A stretch of 42,055 nucleotides of DNA, from positions 1 to 42,055 of the forward strand of contig NZ_CANKWH010000023.1 of NCBI RefSeq assembly GCF_947487305.1, given 5' to 3'. Position 1 is the first letter of the stretch; each line of letters opens with the position of its first letter. The DNA comes from an uncultured Paracoccus sp. (GTDB lineage Bacteria > Pseudomonadota > Alphaproteobacteria > Rhodobacterales > Rhodobacteraceae). The notes below the pieces were generated by a model. It was not told where the DNA came from and made no database searches. It worked only from the letters and a program-made list of their open reading frames with translations. Shown here in pieces: positions 8,807 through 15,230 of the stretch. The position numbers and the translations under genes are program-made.

Positions 8807-8837
8807 CTTCGCGCGCTGCAGCCGGCAGCGCGCGAAG
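8807..8837 (+). terminator. Rho-independent terminator candidate after the VWA gene
   Basis: Perfect 12-base stem CTTCGCGCGCTG / CAGCGCGCGAAG around a 7-base loop, 12 bases after the stop codon and followed by only three T residues. The strong stem argues for a transcription end; the short T-run makes it an imperfect intrinsic terminator. Confidence 0.65.
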
Positions 8838-8975
8838 TTTCCATCACTATGGTTCCAGCGGCATGCGATCTGCCGCAAGAAAGCTGAGCTTGGTCCGATT
8901 GTTTGACTGCACTATCACCATATCAACATATTGGACTTCGGATGAGAGGTTGAAGCGCGATAGGGAGAGGGATCG

Positions 8976-9698
8976 GTGCGGAAAACCGTACTAGGTAGTT
9001 TTGTCGCGCTGGTTTGCGCCCTTGCTTCTGCGGCGTCGTCAACGCCACCCGACATGATCGATATCCGGGATGAACTGTTTGGCGTCGCGCCATGTTGTGT
9101 GCTGGTGAAGCGGACCACAAACGATAATCTTGGCCTCTATGGGTCGATACACAGTGACGTCGTGCTGGTCAGTATCGATCGAGAAGGTGGTTCAGAAACC
9201 CTGTACCCGGTCTATCGGGTCCGCAGCCAGCCCGATCTGGATCGCGACGCAAATGGTAACGTTATGGCGCATCGCGCAGAACCTTTGCCCGGTTCGGTCG
9301 AACCTTTTACCCTGTTGGCCGAACTGAACGGCATCCCGGTCCAGGCGGGCGACTATCTCGTATCCGGGCCCGAGCCAACGATGCGCATCGGGGAAATGCT
9401 GGCCGTGCCGGTTGACCGCAACAGCACGCTTCAGGTGGAAATCGCCCAGCTTATGCGGCAGGTCGCAGCGTCGGTGGCAAGTCTCGCACTGGTCGTCGGC
9501 GAGTATGACCGCCTGGCGCCAATTACCACGGCCGAGCTTTTGGAAGGGCGTTTCAGCGGTCCCTTCGACTGTCGCTTTGATTCTGCATGGAGACTGGATG
9601 ATCGAAGTGGCACTGCCCCAACCACCATGTTGCGCGCCGACTGCGACAATGATGGCGAGTTCACCTCGATACTAGTGTGGATACCAGAGAGACATTGA
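8976..9698 (+). CDS. Exported protein of unknown function
   Basis: 240 residues starting at GTG 8976, with a good GGGAGAGG ribosome-binding site 7-8 bases upstream. The N-terminus MRKTVLGSFVALVCALASAASS is a typical Sec signal peptide cleaved near residue 21. The mature part has no family I recognise: a CC pair near residue 41, two further Cys near 200 and 223 that could form disulfides, and DRDANGNV and DCDNDGEF segments that look like acidic, possibly calcium-binding loops. It is separated from the VWA gene by a strong hairpin, so it is probably transcribed on its own. A link to the sigma/VWA pair is possible only by position. Confidence 0.6.
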   Translation: MRKTVLGSFVALVCALASAASSTPPDMIDIRDELFGVAPCCVLVKRTTNDNLGLYGSIHSDVVLVSIDREGGSETLYPVYRVRSQPDLDRDANGNVMAHRAEPLPGSVEPFTLLAELNGIPVQAGDYLVSGPEPTMRIGEMLAVPVDRNSTLQVEIAQLMRQVAASVASLALVVGEYDRLAPITTAELLEGRFSGPFDCRFDSAWRLDDRSGTAPTTMLRADCDNDGEFTSILVWIPERH

Positions 9699-9717
9699 CC
9701 CCACGCAAATCGGGTCA

Positions 9718-9735
9718 AGCCCGGCAAGCCGGGCT
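9718..9735 (+). terminator. Short hairpin after the exported protein gene
   Basis: Seven-base stem AGCCCGG / CCGGGCT with a CAAG loop, starting 20 bases after the stop codon. There is no T-run, so it may be a weak terminator or an mRNA 3'-end stabiliser. Confidence 0.4.
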
Positions 9736-10185
9736 GGAGTTTGCCGGCGTGTCATTAGATTGTGCCCGCCTACTTTACATGCGAGAACTTTTTTGGACTT
9801 GGCGGCCGTGTGACGAGCATGTCCCGACCGGCAGCAACATCCCACATCGCGCGACTTCAGCGTGTGCCCGGCTCCGCACCTGCGGCGGATGGCAGGTTCG
9901 GCGGGCCGCGCCGCAAACTTGTGTTCGATCGTGAAGGTCAGGATTGGGCAGACCTTACCTGGCGATCATGAGCGGCACTGCGTAATGGCACCGCAGCGCC
10001 GCAGGTAGGGTAGAGTCCAATCCAGACCCAACGACGATCGCTCATGATCCTTGTTCGGTGGTTCTAGAGATGTGGCTGGACGCTTGGCCAAGGTCCGAGT
10101 CGTGGATGGACGTGACCATGAACCCACTGGACCGCGAGGTGCGTGGGACCCTTGGCGAAGAAGACGGCGGCAATATAGGCGAGTT
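9736..10185. other. Intergenic stretch with a distant inverted repeat
   Basis: About 450 bases without a credible gene. It holds an 11-base inverted repeat, GATCATGAGCG at 9964-9974 and CGCTCATGATC at 10039-10049, 64 bases apart. Short frames here have no resemblance to any protein I know. The region could include an undetected small RNA or decayed DNA; nothing more can be supported. Confidence 0.4.
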
Positions 10186-11082
10186 TCACTCCCCGGCACC
10201 GCCGCGCCAGGTCGATGCTTCGCTCAGCAATCCCGTCGAATTGAAGACCGTGGTGGTGTTGCCGTTTGCATCGAGTGCGATGAGCCCACCTTCGCCCGCA
10301 ATGCCTTCGAGCGTCTCGAAGACTGCGCCGCGCGCCGCCTCCTCGACCGATTGTCCGCCCCATCGCATCCGCGCGGCGACCTCGTGCGCCAAAGCAGTCT
10401 TCAGGAAGCTTTCACCGTGGCCGGTGGAAGCGACGGCGACAAGGCCGTTCTCCGCATAGAGGCCCGCACCGGGAACCGGTGTGTCGCCGATGCGGCCAGC
10501 CATCTTCCCCTCGAAACCTCCGGTAGACCCCGCCGCCGCGAGATCGCCGCATCGGTCCAAAGCAACCGCGCCAACGGTACCCTTCTGTTCGAAATCGGTT
10601 TTCGGTGCGGCTGACGGGAAGTATTTGGGGTCGACCGTATCCGCGCCGAGCGCGGCGAGCGTGTCGTCGGCGCCAGTCCCGGACAACAGAACGTGAGGCG
10701 TCCAGGTCATCACGAGCTTCGCGCCACGGATGGGGTTCTTCAATCGTCGGACGCCCGCAACCGCGCCCACGTTGAGGTCGCGGCCGTCCATGATGGCGGC
10801 GTCGAGTTCGACGAAGCCTTCCCTATTCACGATCGCGCCACGGCCAGCGTTGAAGATCCCCGCATCTTCCATGAGGACAACCGCTTCCTCGACAACCGAA
10901 AGGGCAGGTGCACCGCGGCGCAGCCAGTCACCCGCGCTTTGCGCGATCTCGCCGAGAAGGCGGGACCTGTTCGGGTCGTCGTCCGTGCCCCAATAGGTAC
11001 CGGCGTGGACAATCACAGCGAAACGCTCGCTGTCAGCGCATGCGAGCCTCGGATTCGCCATCCGAGCATCCATCCATGCCAT
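10186..11082 (-). CDS. Isoaspartyl peptidase / type III L-asparaginase
   Basis: An N-terminal-nucleophile hydrolase that removes isoaspartyl residues from dipeptides and hydrolyses asparagine. The ~298-residue frame from ATG 11082 carries FAVIVHAGTYWG (usually HGGAG), then AGIFNAGRGAIVNREG, ELDAAIMDG, and the autocleavage site ahead of the nucleophile Thr in KGTVGAVALDRCGDLAAA. This is followed by STGG and the glycine-rich GRIGDTPVPGAGLYA substrate site. The enzyme is made as a precursor and cut before the Thr into alpha and beta subunits. The start is uncertain: ATG 11082, 11073 and 11061 all lack a clear ribosome-binding site. The frame stays open upstream and includes a hydrophobic stretch like a signal peptide but with no ATG, GTG or TTG directly before it. 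Confidence 0.85.
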   Translation of the reverse strand: MAWMDARMANPRLACADSERFAVIVHAGTYWGTDDDPNRSRLLGEIAQSAGDWLRRGAPALSVVEEAVVLMEDAGIFNAGRGAIVNREGFVELDAAIMDGRDLNVGAVAGVRRLKNPIRGAKLVMTWTPHVLLSGTGADDTLAALGADTVDPKYFPSAAPKTDFEQKGTVGAVALDRCGDLAAAGSTGGFEGKMAGRIGDTPVPGAGLYAENGLVAVASTGHGESFLKTALAHEVAARMRWGGQSVEEAARGAVFETLEGIAGEGGLIALDANGNTTTVFNSTGLLSEASTWRGGAGE

Positions 11083-11401
11083 GTCAGCACGCGCAGATAG
11101 AGAAAGCGACAGAAACTCCGCGCAACAGAGAAAGAAGAACAGAACGACCGGACTGAGCCGTTCGCTTAGGGTCGCAGTGATGAAGCTACTTGGACGGTCG
11201 GATGCAGGGAAACCCCTGCTAGGTGGAAATGGCTCCTGATTTGACCAAAGCTCTGCTTTTTCGTGCATCAGCGGCTTATCCCATGTCAATCTCGCTGCGG
11301 CGAGCATGAGCGGCTGGTCTTGGGAAGCTGCTCTGCGGCACCCGGTGCAAGTTGACCGACCGCTATGGGCCGCTGATGTCGGGCAAAGGCCCTGCCCAAA
11401 G
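11083..11401. other. Intergenic region upstream of the asparaginase gene
   Basis: About 320 bases. The only notable content is the reverse-strand frame joined to the asparaginase gene. From about 11085 to 11170 it encodes a hydrophobic run (LSPVVLFFFLCCAEFLSLSL) ending in SARA, like a signal peptide. No conventional start codon precedes it until ATG 11268. I see no other gene or terminator here. Confidence 0.4.
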
Positions 11402-12742
11402 CTACATCCGGTGCTCTTCCAATCCGAGCTCGGCCCACATCCAGCTGAAGTCGTATTCGGTAATCGGACCCTCATCATGCCTGGCGCTATGGTTTTCCAG
11501 CAGCTTCAACCAATCGATCACCTTCTCGCGCCCCGCTGCCGTGTGGACGGCCTGCCGCGGTGATTTGCTTCCAAGCGCCGGGATTGGCGCGTCCAGCGTT
11601 TCGCGGTAATGCTTGTCCATGTGATCCCGCATCAGTTGGCGCGCGAAGTCTGGTGGAATTTCCTCGACCTCCTCACTCGGCCTGTCACGCTGTTGGTCGG
11701 CCCGCATCTGATCAACCGTCCGGATCGTGGTCAAATGCGATCTTAACAGGTCCCCGGCGGCGTCGCGGATCAACTTCCGGACCTTGTCCGCCCGCTCGGT
11801 CGAGTTGACGGTCACGAGCAGCGCCTTGCCCTTCAGTTCCATGGAGCCCAGAACGGTGACCCCCTCCATCTGCGTGTCCAGCATGATGCCATAGCCAGCC
11901 TTGCCGCCGCGCCCCTTCCGCTCCGCCAGCCAGCTCCAGAGCTTCGGTCCCTGCGGCAGGAAACCCTTCACCCGGTCCAGCCGCTCTGCCACCGCCCTTT
12001 GCGTGACGCCGCTGGCAAACAGGTACCGCAGGTCGTGGAACAACACATCATCCCCGTCCGAATTCGTGAACTGCGGTTGCGCCGGGGTGAGGGCGCGATC
12101 GATCTCGATAAATAGCCATGCGGTGGTAAAGATGGGTGCGCAGGTCAGAAGCTGATCGCGGGTGAGCCGCAGTGCATCTCGCTTCTTCAGCTTCAGAGCA
12201 TCGCGCAGCCCCGAAATCAGGAAATCCACTGTCTCGGCCCGAAAGGGCAACAACGCCCCGGAGATAACGTGGTGATCTCGCTCGGGCACCACGCGCACGG
12301 CAATCCGGTCCCATTGCTTCAGTGTGCGTGTAGCGGATATCTCCTTCACTGTGACCGGGGCAGCATCCGACAACAGATCGCGTAGCGTCATCGACGTGCC
12401 GGGCTGGACATTACTGACTTCATACAAGCTGACCGGCGCATCCCGCAGCGCCGCAAAATAGGCCCGGTTCAGCGCCGTCTCCTTCCAGCCGCGCCGCTTC
12501 AGGTAGAGATCGACGATGTTTCCGTCCTCATAGCGCTGGCCAAGGAAGTCCTCGAACCCGCACCCCCAAAGCACGCCCGTCCACTGCTCGCCCAGGAGGT
12601 CGGCCAGGCCTTCCTGGTCGAGCTCGAATTCTTCCAGCGCGGGTATCAGGTGTTCCGCGACCACATCCTGCAGCCGTTCCCGCCAGTCGCCTTCCCTGCC
12701 AATGAAGGCCAAAAGACCCGATATGTCATTGCGTTCGGCCAT
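11402..12742 (-). CDS. Hypothetical cytoplasmic protein, 446 residues
   Basis: Not recognised. It is a soluble, acidic protein with no signal peptide or membrane segment. The N-terminal ~130 residues are mixed alpha/beta (LGEQWTGVLWGCGFEDFLGQRY). The middle has a helical stretch KLKKRDALRLTRDQLL. The C-terminus ends in a motif-like block, LGSKSPRQAVHTAAGREKVIDWLKLLE, which resembles the P-x-A-V-x-T-x-x-G-R-x-x-V segment seen at the ends of several SEC-C-type or antitoxin-like bacterial proteins of unknown function. Start ATG 12742 is the first in frame. It lies upstream of a palindromic repeat and a toxin-antitoxin pair in an accessory region, but nothing ties it to them functionally. Confidence 0.65.
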   Translation of the reverse strand: MAERNDISGLLAFIGREGDWRERLQDVVAEHLIPALEEFELDQEGLADLLGEQWTGVLWGCGFEDFLGQRYEDGNIVDLYLKRRGWKETALNRAYFAALRDAPVSLYEVSNVQPGTSMTLRDLLSDAAPVTVKEISATRTLKQWDRIAVRVVPERDHHVISGALLPFRAETVDFLISGLRDALKLKKRDALRLTRDQLLTCAPIFTTAWLFIEIDRALTPAQPQFTNSDGDDVLFHDLRYLFASGVTQRAVAERLDRVKGFLPQGPKLWSWLAERKGRGGKAGYGIMLDTQMEGVTVLGSMELKGKALLVTVNSTERADKVRKLIRDAAGDLLRSHLTTIRTVDQMRADQQRDRPSEEVEEIPPDFARQLMRDHMDKHYRETLDAPIPALGSKSPRQAVHTAAGREKVIDWLKLLENHSARHDEGPITEYDFSWMWAELGLEEHRM

Positions 12743-12906
12743 CGCCTCTCACCCGTGTTCCCACAACAACATCTTGCTATTCACCACGGTAAGCAAGATG
12801 CCGGTTAAAGCTGCTCAGCCGCCTGTGCCGCTGTTCCGACGTGGGTAGGCATATAAGAAAATGCCGCGTCACAGCGCGAAACGAGTGCCCTTTTCTGACA
12901 TCGCCT

Positions 12907-12932
12907 GTAGGGCGGGCTTCAGCCCGCCCTAC
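12907..12932. repeat. REP-like perfect palindrome
   Basis: GTAGGGCGGGCT / AGCCCGCCCTAC, a 12-base stem with a 2-base TC spacer, followed by GGCAAAAA. This form (GTAGGGCGGGCTTCAGCCC) is a common dispersed extragenic palindrome type in proteobacteria. It lies between two minus-strand genes and could also end the toxin transcript, reading leftwards. Confidence 0.6.
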
Positions 12933-12963
12933 GGCAAAAATGCAGACCGCAGCTTCGTCCTGC

Positions 12964-13272
12964 TTAGCTGCCTTCCATACGATCGCGAAGGGCCGCTGCG
13001 AGATTGCGGGAGGTGTGAAAGACGGCCAGAATTGTGACTGCCTCGACGTTGACCTCGTAGACAATGAGATAGGGTGACCTTGCCACATTCATTTCCCGCG
13101 TCCCGGAAAAGCGCCCCGGACGGCCGAGTGCGGGAAACTCCGGAAGCTTCGCGGCTGTTCGGGCAATCTGCCTGTACACATTCTCGGCCGCAGCCGGGTT
13201 TTCCCGCGCGATATAATCCACGATGGCTTCAAGGTCTCGCCCGGCCGGCTCGGCAATGAGAAGTGTCTTCAA
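12964..13272 (-). CDS. ParE/RelE-superfamily toxin
   Basis: A 102-residue small basic protein of the ParE/RelE fold, the toxin of a type II toxin-antitoxin pair. Family features: N-terminal helix pair beginning EPAGRDLEAIVDYIARENPAAAENV, then LPEFPALGRPGRFSGTREMNV, the beta strand YLIVYEVN and the closing ILAVFHTSRN. RelE-type catalytic mRNA-cutting residues are not evident, which favours a ParE-like gyrase poison, but this cannot be settled from sequence alone. Its ATG overlaps the antitoxin stop by four bases (antitoxin first), the usual order for parDE. Confidence 0.85.
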   Translation of the reverse strand: MKTLLIAEPAGRDLEAIVDYIARENPAAAENVYRQIARTAAKLPEFPALGRPGRFSGTREMNVARSPYLIVYEVNVEAVTILAVFHTSRNLAAALRDRMEGS

Positions 13273-13520
13273 GCCTGCCAGCCATGCTTGGTGGCAATGG
13301 CGCCAAAGACGTCGTCGGCAGAACTGACGTTACCCTCGCGCGCTGCGGCCACCCCGGCCGCGATCCGTTCCATTTGCCAAGCGTTGGCTTCGAGAAACTG
13401 ATCGATCGCCTGATTGACCACATAGTTGCGAGAACGATCCATCGCGGCGGCCAAGGCATCGATCTCCGAGACCCTGGCTGTGCGGACGGTCATGGGTTCT
13501 GTTTCGGCGCGCTGCGGCAT
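13269..13520 (-). CDS. CopG/ParD-type ribbon-helix-helix antitoxin
   Basis: About 83 residues. The N-terminal ribbon-helix-helix DNA-binding domain reads TVRTARVSEIDALAAAMDRSRNYVVNQAIDQFLE (residues ~11-44). The C-terminal part is the toxin-binding tail. ATG 13520 (MPQRAET) is chosen over a TTG at 13532 because a TTGGAG ribosome-binding site lies seven bases upstream of the ATG. The gene overlaps the toxin start by four bases. It should repress its own promoter through the tandem repeats just upstream at 13532-13553. Confidence 0.85.
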   Translation of the reverse strand: MPQRAETEPMTVRTARVSEIDALAAAMDRSRNYVVNQAIDQFLEANAWQMERIAAGVAAAREGNVSSADDVFGAIATKHGWQA

Positions 13521-13531
13521 GGTGTGCTCCA

Positions 13532-13553
13532 ATGTAATCGTATGTAATCATAC
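13532..13553 (-). promoter_or_regulatory. Tandem-repeat operator of the toxin-antitoxin operon
   Basis: Two abutting 10-base repeats, ATGTAATCGT and ATGTAATCAT (9 of 10 identical), spaced exactly one helical turn. They also form the inverted repeat GTATG-TAAT-CATAC at 13540-13553. They sit immediately upstream of the antitoxin ribosome-binding site. Ribbon-helix-helix antitoxins bind such repeats as paired dimers, so autoregulation is the likely function. Confidence 0.6.
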
Positions 13554-13639
13554 GCCTTGCCAATGTAGATTTCCAGTCATGCGCTGATCAGGGTCGGAAA
13601 CGCTTGCTGCGGAGCGGATGTTCTCTGTATGTTCCGGAC

Positions 13640-13957
13640 ATGCCAGCGGGTCATCCATCTGCCAACAAGTTCCGAAACCGCACCTTGCGGCACATCGAGC
13701 ATTCGGGGCGGCTGGCGCTCGTGACCTGCACCGGCTGCGGGCGTGCCTGCCGTTATTGGGCTCATGATCTCATCAAGGTTCTTGGCCCGGATCATGATCT
13801 GCTAGTGCCGCCATTCATTTGCTCGAAATGCCGCCGCCACGAATGGATGGATATTCACTGGATTGTGCCGTCTGCGACCGAGTTACAGGACGGCTTGACG
13901 GTCCGCCGTCCCGTCAAGCAGGTTGTTCGCTGGATCTGGCGCGACGAAAAGGCGTGA
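13640..13957 (+). CDS. Small zinc-ribbon protein upstream of the SRAP gene
   Basis: A 105-residue protein starting MPAGHPSANKFRNRTLRHIE. It has two CxxC pairs, CTGCGRAC near residue 30 and CSKCRRHEW near residue 61, which would form a zinc ribbon. The rest is basic. ATG 13640 is preferred over the TTG at 13604; neither has a strong ribosome-binding site. It ends four bases before the SRAP start and reads in the same direction, so the two are probably co-transcribed. The function is unknown; a nucleic-acid-binding partner of the DNA-repair gene would be a reasonable inference, no more. Confidence 0.6.
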   Translation: MPAGHPSANKFRNRTLRHIEHSGRLALVTCTGCGRACRYWAHDLIKVLGPDHDLLVPPFICSKCRRHEWMDIHWIVPSATELQDGLTVRRPVKQVVRWIWRDEKA

Positions 13958-13961
13958 GAAA

Positions 13962-14582
13962 TTGTGCAATTTATACTCCAACACCACCGCCCAGGAGGCC
14001 ATGCGCAAACTGTTCAGCGGGCTGGCTGATCGGGCCGGCAATCTTCAGCCCGGCCAGGTCTATCCCGACCAGCTGGGCGCGATAGTTCGGCATAACGAGG
14101 ATGGCCTGGAATTGGTCAAAGCTCGCTGGGGAATGCCCTCACCTAAATTTGCCCTAAAGACCGAGCGAGATGCAGGCGTGACAAATGTGCGCAACCTGTC
14201 CAGCCCACATTGGCGGCGGTGGTTGGGCAAAGAGTGCCGTTGTCTGGTGCCGGTGACGGCCTTCGCAGAGCCGCTCGGCAAGGGAAAAGGCAATCAGTGG
14301 TTTGCGCCCGCAGATGCTGGCGCGCAGATGTTTTTCGCGGGCATCGAGACGCGGGGCTGGAAATCGGTTCGCAAGGTGAGGGATGGCGAAACGACCGACG
14401 ACCTCTATGCCTTCCTGACCTGCGGGCCGAACGCCGAAGTGAAGGCGGTGCATCCAAAGGCTATGCCCGTGATTTTGATGGAGCCTGATGCATGGTCGGC
14501 CTGGCTCAATGGCACTGACGCGAAAGAATTGCAGCGTCCGCTGCCCGATGGCGCGTTGAAACTCATCGATGACGCCCAGTAA
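13962..14582 (+). CDS. SRAP-domain protein (YedK/HMCES-like abasic-site shield)
   Basis: 206 residues. SRAP proteins form a covalent thiazolidine link with abasic sites in single-stranded DNA, using the N-terminal Cys exposed after removal of Met1. Here the chain must start at the unusual TTG at 13962, which gives Met-Cys-Asn-Leu-Tyr; the longer frame from 13923 would bury the Cys and inactivate it. The other active-site residues are in place: Asn75 (TNVRNLS), Glu103 (PVTAFAEP) and His164 (KAVHPKAMPVIL). The pattern HPKAMP differs slightly from the usual H-x-RMP. It is a complete family member of normal length. The upstream zinc-ribbon gene ends four bases before it. Confidence 0.9.
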   Translation: MCNLYSNTTAQEAMRKLFSGLADRAGNLQPGQVYPDQLGAIVRHNEDGLELVKARWGMPSPKFALKTERDAGVTNVRNLSSPHWRRWLGKECRCLVPVTAFAEPLGKGKGNQWFAPADAGAQMFFAGIETRGWKSVRKVRDGETTDDLYAFLTCGPNAEVKAVHPKAMPVILMEPDAWSAWLNGTDAKELQRPLPDGALKLIDDAQ

Positions 14583-15099
14583 GGGCACTGTCTAAAGTCA
14601 GGCGAATGTCGACTTTGTCGGTCCTCGTCGCCCTGCTCCGTCCATCTCGCCCCTGGCGGGAGGCGCCCGCATGACGCGATCACCGGCATTACCGCTGAGA
14701 TCATGGCCCAACGGTCGATCCCAGGCAGGTTGTCCAGCCTGGGACGGCAGCGCCGCACGGGCCGAAGCAGGCTGCAAGCGAGACGCCAGGGATCGAGCGC
14801 AGCAGCCTGTGGGCAACCTGACCAGTCAGGCGGCTTCAACTGGACCGAAGAAGATCCTTTGAGGCCCGCCTCGGCGGGCCATGTCCTGCGGGGGGATTCG
14901 GACAGAGCCGAACGCCCTCGCTTTCCTGGGCCGCACGTTCCGTGCGTCCGTCAGGGAACCGCCGGTTCCCCCACGCAAGGCCGTCGGCTTGACGGGGCGA
15001 AGGGGTTTCCCCGGCCTTCCTCCGCCTCGCGTCGTCGTGCAGGCCGGGTGATCCCCCTCCCCTTCGCCCCTACCGACAACCTTGCGCGGGTCCCCCTCC
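14583..15099. other. Gene-poor junction region
   Basis: About 520 bases with no credible coding frame. It contains two GC-rich hairpins: GGCCCGCC/GGCGGGCC at 14863-14880 and GGGAACC/GGTTCCC (loop GCC) at 14954-14970. A long plus-strand frame (14703-16589) crosses it but is the antisense shadow of the acyl-CoA dehydrogenase. It looks like plasmid- or island-derived DNA joined directly to the IS5 remnant at about 15100. Confidence 0.4.
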
Positions 15100-15180
15100 T
15101 GCCCGAAGGTATTCCTATCCGCCGTCGCCCTCGCAGCAACCGTCATGTTCTGGCTATGAAACGAGAACGAGTCCTGACCC
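15100..15180 (+). mobile_element. 3' remnant of an IS5-family insertion sequence
   Basis: The plus strand from 15100 encodes CPKVFLSAVALAATVMFWL then TGA at 15157-15159, the typical C-terminus of an alphaproteobacterial IS5-family transposase. About ten bases later comes GAGTCCTGACCC (15169-15180), which fits an IS5-type terminal inverted repeat. The next base pair, TA at 15181-15182, fits the two-base TA target of the IS427 subgroup. The rest of the transposase and the other inverted repeat are absent; unrelated DNA begins to the left. I infer an insertion into etfB followed by a deletion or rearrangement. The assignment relies on remembered family sequence. Confidence 0.7.
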
Positions 15181-15218
15181 TAGTCAATCACGCGCTTGAC
15201 CGGCACAAGAAGCTTCAT
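15181..15218 (-). pseudogene. etfB: 5' fragment of electron transfer flavoprotein beta subunit gene
   Basis: Thirteen bases beyond the acyl-CoA dehydrogenase stop, ATG 15218 opens MKLLVPVKRVID, the characteristic start of EtfB (usually MKxLVPVKRVIDYNV). A GAGGAGA ribosome-binding site lies just upstream. The next codon should be Tyr (TAY) but reads TAG across the junction with the IS remnant. The gene is thus cut after codon 12. Intact EtfB (~250 residues) would pass electrons from the acyl-CoA dehydrogenases here to ETF-quinone oxidoreductase. etfA would normally follow but is also missing. Function would need a second etfBA copy elsewhere. Confidence 0.8.
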
Positions 15219-15230
15219 GGCTGCATCTCC

